Shown here in pieces: positions 1-9,286 of a DNA stretch of 64,000 nt. Below the pieces are notes generated by a model. It was not told the DNA's origin. It saw only the letters and a list, made by a program, of their open reading frames with translations, and did not search any database. How positions within the stretch are numbered: the first letter of the stretch is position 1; each line of letters begins with the position of its first letter. The DNA lies in contig OZ251229.1 in assembly GCA_965240325.2 (NCBI GenBank), positions 558,001 to 622,000 on the forward strand, given 5' to 3'. Made by a program: the position numbers and the translations under genes. Origin of the DNA: Rebecca billardiae RCC1528 (taxonomy: Eukaryota > Haptophyta).

Positions 1-169
1 GCGCATGACTAGGATGCACCTGCAATTCTTGCAGGGTATCATCGGGTTCGACGAGGACGACGAGGAGGGCGAGGGCGAGTTTGACGACGAGGACGGGGAG
101 GAGGATGACGACGAGGACGAGGACGAGGACGGCGAGGATGGCGCGGAAGAGGAGGAGGAGGACGCATAA
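1..169 (+). CDS. Acidic C-terminal exon of a gene entering from the left (partial)
   Basis: An open frame ends at the TAA at 167-169. A pyrimidine-rich tract followed by TGCAG ends at base 34, so the visible coding exon probably starts at 35 (phase 0) and encodes 44 residues beginning GIIGFDEDDEEGEGEFDDED. After the first five residues it is almost only Asp, Glu and Gly. Such tails close nucleosome-assembly proteins, other histone chaperones and some nucleolar or ER proteins. The tail alone cannot decide between them, and the diagnostic domain lies outside the window. The minus-strand Arg/Pro-rich frame over the same bases is a mirror of this acidic tract. Confidence 0.6.
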   Translation, partial: RMTRMHLQFLQGIIGFDEDDEEGEGEFDDEDGEEDDDEDEDEDGEDGAEEEEEDA

Positions 170-2039
170 GTGTGCGCTCGGGCGCCTCCCGGCCTGGCGC
201 TCGCTTTGCGCGCAGGTTGCGCGTGTGCAGGTTGCTCGCAGCCGCAGGGGAGAACTCGAGCAAGCAGCACGCGGCATGCGGGGCCCGGTGGTGATGCTAT
301 GCGGTGACGCCTGTGGGTTGCTCGTCTCGTCACGTCGTGGGGTCCTCCCGCGGCGCAGCACGCGATGGATCGCGCCGCGCAGGCGAGGCACGGGCACAGC
401 CGCCCTTCACGTGGCCACCGATCTGGGCGCAAGGCAGCACTCGCGGCTCCACGCCACATTGCGCTGTCTCAGCGACCGCGACTGAAGCCGGCTTATCGAG
501 GCGCCAGTCGGCTTCTTTGACCTGAGCTCGGCACACGCCGGCAAACATATGCGTGCGCCCAATTCGAGCTGCTGAGCTGCGATTCGGGAGGTGGGCGGCT
601 CAGTCAGCGCGCTCTAAGCTGCTGCTCCGCATTGCTGGTTGACGCAGTGTCATTGACTGGCCTCTGCGATGCCGGTGTGGTCTCACTCACAGGAGGCAGC
701 TGGGTGGGCTGCACCGGCGGGGCGGCGCGGCTGGCCAGCAGTCGACGGGCGCGTCTTCGAGTCTTGGCGGGCTGTCGCCGGCAGATCTCGGTGACGGTCG
801 CCGCACGGCGTCGCACCATGATGACGGGTCCGACGTCACTCGGTCTCGGACTCGGTGGCTGTGCAGGCCGCTGCCAGGCTCTAGTACTGTCTATTGAACC
901 TCAGGCTAGCTAAGTTTATTCGGCAGTTTATTAGAGCAGACTCGTCAGCAGCAGAATAATAACTGCTTATTAGTATTATTATTCAGAAATAAGCCCCGCG
1001 CCCGCTGACGGCATTATCATCGCGTCGGCATTTATCTAAGCCGCGGCCGGGCTGCGGGCATCCGTCATCATGATATCACGGGCCTCATGATGAGTCACTG
1101 CTGAATTGACCGTCATGGCTGTCAAGTGGCGAGTCATCGCCGCCCGCCCAGCGACGGCGTAGAGTGACCGTTCAGTACTGTCTGAAAACTTTACAGACTG
1201 ACTAGTAGTAGGACCGTACGCCCTATACGCCGCCTGCTGTCGTACGTGCGGACTGCGGGCCCTAAAACGTCAATAATAATTCGGCAGCCAGTAGCTTACG
1301 TCATCTGGGATGAATAACGGCGCGAGCGAGTAATACTACGCTGCCATGCCGAAATTATCGGAGGATTCGTCTCGGAGGCAACAGCCCGGCGAGGCCGGGC
1401 GAACACTCCGTGAACTTTCGACACAAAACACTCTACATGTTACCAATAAGCATGAGAGACGCACACAGCTCCGAGCTCGAGCTGCATCAGGCGAGATACT
1501 CTAGCTAAGTCTAAGACTTCTAGGACTATAATTATAAATTGTTGCTACTGATGATCGATTCTGGAGTATGATTTGACGGCGCGGCACGTACACGGACACA
1601 GTCTGATCCGACAGGGCTGCGTGTAGTCTGCAGCCTGAAAACCGTTACACGGCGGGGTCGCCGGAGGCGGCCGGAGGCAGAGGGTGCCGTGTAACGGCTT
1701 GGCTGCAGACTGGGTCAGCTGCGCGCGGAGGCCGATGCTTGGAGGCTGTGATGGGTATACCCCGTAACGGATCACGTCCGCGTGACTGGGGCCAACTCAG
1801 CTACATAAAGTATACCGGTACGTTGTGCCAAACAGGATGGATGACCTGTGCAGCGCGATCTCAATCTCGTCATGCAGAACACGTGCTTCGTAGCGGCTAG
1901 GACGAGGTGCGGGGACGATGAGATGGGAGTGCGCTGCTTGGAACCGAGCAGCGGACCGCGGAGCGGTTGCCGCTGCGGCTTGCTGAGTAGCCGTGGTCCT
2001 GTCGCGCAGCAACTCAGTGTGCAATCTACTGCAGCGGCG
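170..2039. other. Intergenic, 1.9 kb, no gene supported
   Basis: Only short frames without recognisable domains are present. The left part (170-900) is GC-rich and the rest is mixed and AT-richer, as in other spacers of this window. It holds an interrupted hairpin at 1625-1711 and, at 1455-1471, a 17-mer (AGAGACGCACACAGCTC) that recurs in the palindrome at 35.4 kb. No tRNA, rRNA or snRNA was recognised by eye. Confidence 0.5.
1625..1711. repeat. Interrupted hairpin (two 11-bp stems)
   Basis: AGTCTGCAGCC (1625-1635) and CCGTTACACGG (1642-1652) pair with CCGTGTAACGG (1687-1697) and GGCTGCAGACT (1701-1711). The two stems are separated by a 6/3-nt internal loop, with a GC-rich loop of 34 nt. This is seen directly. 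It could be a foldback element, a structured RNA or a small-RNA precursor; nothing in the sequence decides. Confidence 0.7.
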
Positions 2040-2876
2040 TCAGCTCATCACGAATGCCGTGAGCGCTTTGAGACGCGCCTTTGCTAGCGCCGTCTCCAGG
2101 CGGCTGGACTCTGCCTCGAGCTCGCTGATCTTCTCGTCGTTGGCCGCCACGCGCTGCCTGAGCTCGGCGGTGATGCTCAAGGAGGCGCGCCTAGTGCGCC
2201 GGCGCATGGGCTGCTCGACATCAGCGCGGTACTCCAGCGCCGGGCGCTTGAGCGGCGGCGGCCTCTTGGTCAGAGTCTTGGTCGGCTCTGTCGTACACGC
2301 GAGGTTCGGAAACCACTCGCGCAGCGTGACATCTCGTGGCTGCACTCTCAGCTGAAACAGGGAGTGCCGCATCGACGAGAGCACGTTGAGCTTGAAGGCG
2401 ATACGGCACTGCCCACCTTCGAGCCACGCGCACGGCTCTTGCAGCTCTGGGAGCTCTAGCGAAGCTGGCAGCTGTGCGTTCAGCAGGTCCTCGACCTGCT
2501 CGCCGCTGGCCGCGTACTCGCAACGAAGCTCAAGCTGCACCGGGTCGTGCGAAGACACCTTGGTGCTCCGGTCACTCGCGAGCACAACGTTGACGACCAG
2601 GGTACGCACCCGGCCCTTGAGCAGAATGCGCTGGCCTTCTGTATCAATCGCATCGGCGGCTTCCTCGAACGACGCTACCAGGGCATAGTTGTACAACGCG
2701 GCGCGGGGTGCGGGCCTGGCATCGAGCGGTCCGCAGTCTTCGGGCTTCATTGCCGTCAGCTTCGGAAAGTCGACGGGCGGATGCGCCTGGGGTACGCGGT
2801 CGATCTGAAACACATCGAACGCGCTCGTACCGTGGAGCTTCTCCTCCTCCCCCTTCACCGGGCAGCACATGGCCAT
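2040..2876 (-). CDS. Unknown protein with C-terminal coiled coil (278 aa)
   Basis: The first ATG of the open frame is at 2876 (MAMCCPVKGEEEKLHGTSAF); the frame extends further upstream only with non-ATG codons. Residues ~85-200 look like a compact beta-rich domain of alternating hydrophobic strands (for example RTLVVNVVLASD, PVQLELRCEYA, CRIAFKLNVLSS, LFQLRVQP). A basic, Arg-rich stretch with RRRTRRASLS follows. The last ~45 residues form a heptad-rich helix (ELRQRVAANDEKISELEAES) typical of a coiled coil. The order of beta-rich domain, basic region and coiled coil would fit a nuclear or DNA-associated protein, but I recognise no family and do not assign a function. The gene stands alone. Coding character (no stops, balanced composition) is good. 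Confidence 0.7.
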   Translation of the reverse strand: MAMCCPVKGEEEKLHGTSAFDVFQIDRVPQAHPPVDFPKLTAMKPEDCGPLDARPAPRAALYNYALVASFEEAADAIDTEGQRILLKGRVRTLVVNVVLASDRSTKVSSHDPVQLELRCEYAASGEQVEDLLNAQLPASLELPELQEPCAWLEGGQCRIAFKLNVLSSMRHSLFQLRVQPRDVTLREWFPNLACTTEPTKTLTKRPPPLKRPALEYRADVEQPMRRRTRRASLSITAELRQRVAANDEKISELEAESSRLETALAKARLKALTAFVMS

Positions 2877-3759
2877 GGGCGGAGGGAGGAGGCCGGGGCG
2901 GGCGCGAGACACGAGTACGTGGGTTGGACGTGTCCCAAATCACCGGACGACCCGCCAACCGTGCGGCATTGTCAGCTGTCAGCAGGACCGCGCGCGAAAA
3001 ACTCGGCTCGCCCGGCACTCGCCCGCCCGCCCGCCGCCGTGCACGGCGGCCGGGCCGCTCGCGCCATCTCGAGCCTGCACATCGATCTGCTAGTCACGCG
3101 CGCATGCGATAGTGATGTATGCCCCCGCAGCGGCTCGAGCCCCGAGTCGAGCCCATAGCGCTGCGCGCGCGCGCGCTTGCACGCGAGCGCCTGGGCTGCA
3201 ATTTGTGCGGCGCCGCGGGTGTGCGTGCTGCTTCAAGGCGCGGAGCAGGCGAGGACGAGGAAGGCGCGCGGCGCAGTGAGGGGCGCCGGGTGGCTCTGCG
3301 GCGGCTCAAGCCCCGCGCCGCCTCCGCAGCCCGACCCCACGGCCGCAGGAGCGCACGGCGCGAGCGGCCCCGCACGACGGCGGGCGGGCGAGTTATGCCA
3401 CTCGCGAGCGGCGACCTTGCGATGAGTGAGCCTCTGCCGCGCCGCGCACTGCGAGTTGTGGACCCTGGATACCCTTGCGGACCCGAGACACTCGCAACTC
3501 GCCGCGGCCTTGCGAGACAAATCCACGTTCCTCAAGGGCGGCCCCGCACCACGATGGCAGCCTCGCACGGCGCGGCTCGAAGTCGGAGCGCTCTCATCAC
3601 AGATGACGTACGCGAATAAATTAAAAACCCGATACGAAATAAACACGCACCTGGCAGCAGCCGCTGCGTACTAGGGAGACCCGCCCCTGCCTCATTGTCA
3701 CACACACAATCGAGGATCCGAGAGAGCCCCTGCACCTGCACCAGGCCGTAGCAAACCCA
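2877..3759. other. Intergenic, 0.9 kb
   Basis: This is very GC-rich up to about 3580, with several overlapping short frames on both strands that are rich in Arg, Ala and Pro and carry no domain. I read them as chance frames. The section between 2877 and ~3120 probably contains the promoter of the minus-strand gene ending at 2040. An AT-richer stretch at 3595-3700 may hold the polyadenylation region of the minus-strand gene that ends at 3760. Confidence 0.4.
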
Positions 3760-6399
3760 TTAGCGCACGACTCTCGACTTGAGCAGCAGCGGTGCGTCGC
3801 TTCCCGGCGGGCGCAGGGAGAAGAGGGCGCGCGCGTACGCCGCCTCGTCGCGCAGCGTCGTGCCATCCTCGATGGCTCGCAGGACCGCGAGCACGTGCCC
3901 GCGCATGCGCTGGCGCCTCGGCTGCGGGATGCGCCGGTCCCAGAAGTGGCGCGCGTGGTCGGCCAGCGCCACCTCAATGGTGAGCAGGAGCGCGCCGAGT
4001 GGCGGCGCCGTCATGCCCTGCGCACCCAGCACAGCGCTCAGCGCGCCGTGGTACTCGCCGACCCATGCGTGCCAGGCGGTGGCGTCCCGCCCCAGCCACG
4101 CAAGCAAGGAGGCCACATCCTTCGCTGGCGGACCGCGGCCGGCATTTTCAAAATCGATCAGCTGCACCGAAGGCTGCGCGCGCGCCGACGACAGAGCGCG
4201 CCCGGCGGCGCGGGCTGCCGCACGCGTCCCGTTCCGCGCGGCGCGCGCTGAGGCGGGCCCGGCGGAGCCGAGCCGCCGACGGCTGGCGCGAGACCCGGGG
4301 AGCCGCGCGAACAGTAGGTTCTTCGGGTGCATGTCGCCGTGGACGAGGCACACCCACGGGCTCGCGTTCAGCCACGCCTCGAGCGCGCGCGCAGCGAGCG
4401 CGAGCCGGGCCCACGGCGGCTCCGCCTGTGCGCGCAGCCTGCGCAGGTCGCCCCGCGCGTCCCAGTCGTCGAGGTTGTACCAGCCGCCGCGCGCGCTGAG
4501 GCCACCCAGCTGCTCGTGCGTGATGCCCCACGTCGAGCCGTGCAGCCGCGCGAGCGCACGCAGCGCGGCGCGCACGTGCGCATCCGCCAGCACCCACGTG
4601 TCCAGAGCCGCGCCGTGCACCAGCTCCGTGCACAGCAGCAGGCCCTCCGCCGCCGTGTCGAGCACGAGCAGCGGGCGCGGCATCGGCACCGACGCGGGCG
4701 GCGCGGCAAGCCGCGCCGCGTGCCGCCGGTGGAAGACCCACTCGTTGTGCAGGCTGTCGAAGCGCGCGCGCGCGGCCCTCGACGCGTTGGCGCCCTCGCG
4801 CGGCCGGAAGGTTTGCTTGAGGAGGACGCGCCCGCCGAGGGCATACACGTAGCCCGTGTGCACGCCCCCCCAGCTCAGCGATTTGAGCACCTCGACGCGC
4901 GCATCGCCGGCGCGCGGCGCGAGGCCGGGCCCGTGCGTGCGCTCGATCGCGGCGAGCAGCTCCGCCGCGCGCAGGTTGCTGATGACCTGCGGCGCGCCGG
5001 GCGCGGGCGGCACAGGGCCGTGCCTGCGCGCCGAGCTGCTCGACGCGTCAGCTCCGCAGTGGCTGCGCGCGCCCCCGACGGCGGCGCGCTTCTCAGCCGG
5101 GAGCGCGGGTGGCGCGGGTAGCGCCCACCAGCTGTGGTCGTACTCCTGCTCCGACGCCGCGTCCATCCGGCCGGCGAACAGGTCCGCGCTGGAGACGAAC
5201 TCATCCGGCCGCACGCCGATGCGGCCGAGCAGCTCGGCGACGACGTCCGCACCCGGCACAAAGCGCAGCGCGCGCGCGCGATGGCGGTATGCTGCCTCGA
5301 GCCCGCGCACCGCGCAGTCGGTGTCCGCCGCGGCGGGATACTTGATGGCGAGCGCCGCGACTGACGCGGTCAGATGGCTCGGGTACGTCACTTCGTTCAC
5401 GAGCAGCTTCGGCGGCTTGCCGTCCGAGCGGGCGCCCAGCACGAACACGTCGAGTCGGAACCAGTCCGCGCCATACGCGTCGCCTATCGTGCGCGCGATC
5501 GCGTGCAGCCGCGGGCGCAGCCGCTCGAGCACGGGGCGGATGAATGCGCACGCCTCCGCCTGCCACCATCCCCCGCGCGAGTACGCCACGTGCTCACAGC
5601 GCACCGCCGCGGGCTCGCAGAAGGAGACGAAGACGAAGCCCCGCTTCCTGCGCCTGCGCTCTGGCACGTACTCGACGGAGGTGGCCACGCCCGAGCCGAG
5701 GATGCGCTGGCCCGCGCCGTCGAGCGCGACGTGCACATTGAGCTCAAGGGGCCGTCCGGGCTCCGACTTCGCCGCAGCGCGCGTGCCCGTCGCGGCCGTG
5801 GGCGGCGGCGGGGGCGGCGGCAGGGACCCACCGACGAGCGGCTGCACGAGTATGCCGCGGTGCTCGTACGGCAGCCCCCACCCACTCCACATGCGGCAGT
5901 GGCCCGGGCAGATGTCCTTGGCGATGCGTCTGAGGCCGGCCATCGACATGTTGAGCGGTTTTCGCACCATGTGCACGCCCATGCCGCCGCCGTCCGTCAG
6001 CGGCTTGATCACGACCGCAGTGTTGGGATGCGCCCGCGCAAACGCTTGCACGGCCAGGCGCAAGGCCGTGGGCGAGTACTGGGGCCAGCGTCCGAGCCGA
6101 TGAGTGCAGAATGCCCCGTAGATGAGGGGCACTTGTGGCAAACCGAGGGCGCGAAGGAGAGCGCCCCCCAGCAGCTTGTTCTCAAGCAGACCAAACGTCT
6201 GCCCTCGCCTGTAGCGCCGCAGCTGCCAGCGCAAGCGCGTGGCGTTGGTTGGCGTGATCGAGAAGCCCGCCGCCTCGATCTCGGGGAGGAGGGAGAAGTC
6301 CGAGCTCACACGCGTCGGCTCGGGCGTGGCGTGCGGCGCAAGCGCCGCGAACGCCAGCAGGAAGGCCACGCGCGCCCCCGTGGTGGTAAGCTGCTTGCG
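3760..6399 (-). CDS. ATP-grasp (TupA-like) / APH-type phosphotransferase fusion protein
   Basis: About 880 codons are open without interruption. The N-terminal half is ATP-grasp-like. It has FGLLENKLLGGALLRALG (~6200), then VVIKPLTDGGGMGVHMV (a glycine-rich ATP loop, ~6010), and ADWFRLDVFV followed by KLLVNEVTYPSH (~5400), the D...NE pair expected to bind metal. Such domains catalyse carboxylate-amine or carboxylate-phosphate ligations; TupA-like members act in surface-polymer synthesis. The C-terminal half (about 4960-3800) is an aminoglycoside/choline-kinase-like fold, with WVCLVHGDMHPKNLLF as the catalytic loop and VQLIDFENAG as the metal-binding DFG equivalent. A hydrophobic run, ARVAFLLAFAALA, near 6370 resembles a signal anchor. 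The start is unresolved: no in-frame ATG lies between 6020 and the neighbouring gene at 6655, so a short upstream exon or a non-ATG start is needed. The open frame continuing to 7266 is only a mirror of that neighbour. Confidence 0.8.
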   Translation of the reverse strand, partial: RKQLTTTGARVAFLLAFAALAPHATPEPTRVSSDFSLLPEIEAAGFSITPTNATRLRWQLRRYRRGQTFGLLENKLLGGALLRALGLPQVPLIYGAFCTHRLGRWPQYSPTALRLAVQAFARAHPNTAVVIKPLTDGGGMGVHMVRKPLNMSMAGLRRIAKDICPGHCRMWSGWGLPYEHRGILVQPLVGGSLPPPPPPPTAATGTRAAAKSEPGRPLELNVHVALDGAGQRILGSGVATSVEYVPERRRRKRGFVFVSFCEPAAVRCEHVAYSRGGWWQAEACAFIRPVLERLRPRLHAIARTIGDAYGADWFRLDVFVLGARSDGKPPKLLVNEVTYPSHLTASVAALAIKYPAAADTDCAVRGLEAAYRHRARALRFVPGADVVAELLGRIGVRPDEFVSSADLFAGRMDAASEQEYDHSWWALPAPPALPAEKRAAVGGARSHCGADASSSSARRHGPVPPAPGAPQVISNLRAAELLAAIERTHGPGLAPRAGDARVEVLKSLSWGGVHTGYVYALGGRVLLKQTFRPREGANASRAARARFDSLHNEWVFHRRHAARLAAPPASVPMPRPLLVLDTAAEGLLLCTELVHGAALDTWVLADAHVRAALRALARLHGSTWGITHEQLGGLSARGGWYNLDDWDARGDLRRLRAQAEPPWARLALAARALEAWLNASPWVCLVHGDMHPKNLLFARLPGSRASRRRLGSAGPASARAARNGTRAAARAAGRALSSARAQPSVQLIDFENAGRGPPAKDVASLLAWLGRDATAWHAWVGEYHGALSAVLGAQGMTAPPLGALLLTIEVALADHARHFWDRRIPQPRRQRMRGHVLAVLRAIEDGTTLRDEAAYARALFSLRPPGSDAPLLLKSRVVR

Positions 6400-6654
6400 C
6401 AAGCCGCACGGGCGCCGTCCAGTCGGCGTCGGCGGCGGGTGGCCTCGGCCGTGCGCCAAGCCGCCAACCGGCAATAGGGATTCTCCCGCCGGACTACTAC
6501 TATTTACAATGATGGCGTAAATATGAGCAACGATCTCCGACGTCGAGATCCTTGGCGGGCTGAATAGCAGCAAGAGTCGGCGGCGCGCGCACCGTCGGGA
6601 GCAACTGCCAGCTCGTCGCCAGCCCAGCGCGGCACTGAGCGCGAGCGCGAGACC

Positions 6655-7815
6655 ATGGCGGCGCTGCTGTGCAAGGCCATCTTTCTGCCGTGCCAGTACG
6701 CGGCCAAGTGCCTCGGCGAGGCGTGCCAATGCTGCGGCGAGCTCATGCAGCCGCTGGTCGATTGCTTCTGCAACCCCGAGTACCCGTTCTCCGCGTGCTT
6801 CTTCCTGACCTTCCTGGGCACGTTCGTGCCCGGCGTCCTGACGATCGGCATCGTGCTGTCCAACTTCAGCCTCGTCTCCCAGGCCTGCGCCACCAGCGGC
6901 CTGCACACCGTCACGCTCGTGCACGTGCCGATCTTTGTGGGGCACTTCCTCTTCGCGTGGTACCTCAACAACCAGTTTGTGGAGGTGGACCGCGGGCGGA
7001 AGGTGATCAGCAAGTTCTGGTCGATGTTCCTGTACGACCCCGCCGTGCTCGTGTACATCCTCTTCCTCGTCTTCAACATCGTCTGGCTCGTGATGACGTC
7101 GAGCGCGATCGCCGCGGCCGAGACCGAGGGCTGCTGCGACCAGGTGCCGTCGCTCTGCCAGATGGCGACGGCGTGCGTCGCGCTCGAGGGGGCGTTCTTC
7201 GTGATCGGCCCGTGCATGGTTGGCTTCTCGCTCATGAACGAGTGCTGCAAGGCCGACGAGCAGCAACGCGAAGAGGCGCGCCAGCGCCAGGCGCAGATGT
7301 ACGCCCGGCGCGGCGGCGGCGGCAGCAACGCGCCCATCCCGCTCAGCACGCGCCTGCTGGCGAGCCTGCCGATCATCGGCTGCTTCTTCCGGCCGACGCA
7401 GCAGCCGCAGGCGTACGCGCAGCCCGCGCGCGGGGGACAGCCGCCGCAGGCCCAGGTCGTGCAGGCGCGCCCAGCGGGGTCGACGATGGAGCGGCCGGGC
7501 CAGGCGCAGTACACGCCGCCGCAGCCCGCCGTCGCTCAGGCATACGCCTACCCGGCGTCTGGGGGCGGCGGAAGCGGCGCGGACTCGGCGCCGCCGCCGG
7601 CGTACTCCGCGCAGCCGCAGCCGTACCAGCCGGCGCAGGGAGGCGGCGCGGGGCCATCAGCGCCCCCAGCGCCGCAGCAGCAGGAGGAGAGCACGAGCGC
7701 CCTGATGGGCAAGCTCGCAGGGAAGGCGGCGAAGGGCATCGCATCAGGTGTAACTGCCGGCGCGAGCGCGGTGAGCAGCGCGCGCAATAAGGGCCCCACC
7801 CCGGCCCAGCGCTAG
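6655..7815 (+). CDS. Four-pass membrane protein, Cys-rich, Pro/Gln-rich tail (386 aa)
   Basis: The ATG lies in a good context (GAGACCATGG). Residues 1-45 are Cys-rich (LCKAIFLPCQYAAKCLGEAC). Four hydrophobic helices follow at ~48-70, ~83-105, ~123-146 and ~170-192, with sequences such as FFLTFLGTFVPGVLTIGIVL and DPAVLVYILFLVFNIVWLVM. A charged linker (KADEQQREEARQRQAQMYAR) leads into a Gly/Pro/Gln/Tyr-rich cytosolic tail with PPPAYS- and PQPYQP-like motifs. The C-terminus ends with a short Ala/Gly-rich helix. The tail resembles PY-type protein-interaction tails. I cannot name the family; tetraspan organisation and Cys clusters suggest a palmitoylated membrane organiser (inference). It is divergent from the ATP-grasp fusion gene, and its 5' region must contain that gene's promoter or first exon. 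Confidence 0.85.
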   Translation: MAALLCKAIFLPCQYAAKCLGEACQCCGELMQPLVDCFCNPEYPFSACFFLTFLGTFVPGVLTIGIVLSNFSLVSQACATSGLHTVTLVHVPIFVGHFLFAWYLNNQFVEVDRGRKVISKFWSMFLYDPAVLVYILFLVFNIVWLVMTSSAIAAAETEGCCDQVPSLCQMATACVALEGAFFVIGPCMVGFSLMNECCKADEQQREEARQRQAQMYARRGGGGSNAPIPLSTRLLASLPIIGCFFRPTQQPQAYAQPARGGQPPQAQVVQARPAGSTMERPGQAQYTPPQPAVAQAYAYPASGGGGSGADSAPPPAYSAQPQPYQPAQGGGAGPSAPPAPQQQEESTSALMGKLAGKAAKGIASGVTAGASAVSSARNKGPTPAQR

Positions 7816-9286
7816 GAGCCGCGCGCCGACATGCGCGCTCATTCGCAGTCGGCTATGGCAAGGGCGGGCGGGCGCATGGCTGCAGCGACAGCGCAGGCCA
7901 TCTGCGAGGTCCCAGCCACTAAAGCCAGCACCGCGCCGGCACTGACTCCGGCGCGGCCGGAATGCCGGCGGCGCCCGGCGTCCATCCAGGCATCCACTAA
8001 AGCTAGCCGGTTCAGGAAAGGCTGTGCCCCCGGCTTCAGTGGGTTCCCAGTGGCGGCATGCCGCCCGGCTCGTCGCCCCAACGCACCTGCTCGCCTAAGT
8101 ACTGTGAGCGCTCAGAGCGGGATCCCGGCGTCATCGCGTCCGCGCCGCGGCCGGCCGCCGGCCGTGACCCGTGGACAGCGGTGTGTCCGGCGGCCGGCCC
8201 GGCGGGCGGCGCCGCCGGCCGCCGGGGCGGCGCCACTCGGCACTCTGCGTCACTGACTCACGGTGAGTCCGCGGCGGCTAGCGGGGTGCGGATGGCACAC
8301 TACCGCCGGGCAAGTCGTTAACTAAGTAGAGTGTACTGAGTTATGTAGACTACCGATAATAGTAGCATCAGCTGCTATACGACATGTATACTGTATATAT
8401 ATATATTCATATACATATATGCATATATACATATATGTATGTATATGTATATATATGTGTATATATATACTACTTTTTCCAGCATTGTATGTCAGAAAAC
8501 GTGATGACTGATGATGCAGATCGGCGGTCGGATCGGACGGCTTGCTTTTAACTCACTAGTCACTAGCACGTGCGCTCAGCGTAGTGACTAGTGGGGTCAG
8601 AGCTCCGACCGTTACACTCCCGGGTGCCACAATCTCCCGAAATCTCTCAGCATGAACTATCACATGGGTATTTACTTGGACGAACTAGTTAGTAGGCGTT
8701 AAGGCTTAATTCCAGGGTGTAGAATCCGCCTGTGCCAATTTCAGACGGCCTAAATGTGATCTAGACTCCGGTGCGATTCTGGTGCAAATAGCGAGATCAC
8801 CTCGGAGGTCGTGTATCTCCCCTACTAATGTTGCCGCGAGATCGCGTCGAGATTGAGGTCGTATATCTCCAGTATGTGACATATTTTTTCGCAAAACTTG
8901 TCAGCGTGACCCCAGCTCATTTCAGGCGAATATTGACATATCATCCCGCCGAAGTTTGAGAGCCTCATCTCAAGACGACAGGAAGTTGGATTTTGGGCCA
9001 CGCACCCCCCAGTGGGGCTCTGACCCCTCTACGCTCAGCGCAGAGCGCTCGGCTCGTTCACGTTGCGGCACGGCGCCCGATCATCGCGCTTAGAGTTAGA
9101 AGTTAGAATTCGACAGCCGACATAAGTCGTATATAGTTATTGTCTGTCGTCGTTATGATGCGACGAGCGCGACCATGTCTGTGCATTGAATCGTCGTCGA
9201 TCGTGTCAAAATCGTCGTGCTTTGTCAAGGCTTTGACGGCGCGGGCGGACGGCGGTACGGATGCAGCTGCTGCTGCCTGCTGGCTG
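7816..9286. other. Intergenic, 1.5 kb (between convergent genes)
   Basis: The first 500 bp are GC-rich without a convincing frame; the remainder is AT-richer. An AT/ATGT microsatellite occupies about 8385-8470. No RNA gene was recognised. Confidence 0.5.
8385..8470. repeat. (TA)n/(TATG)n microsatellite
   Basis: Alternating TA with interspersed ATATGTA and CATATA steps, seen directly. It forms many small palindromes. Confidence 0.9.

Noticed and set aside
6400-7266. N-terminal extension of the ATP-grasp/kinase frame up to 7266
   Set aside because: The extension is antisense to the four-pass membrane protein (His/Glu/Asp/Val-rich mirror of its codons) and starts with TTG.
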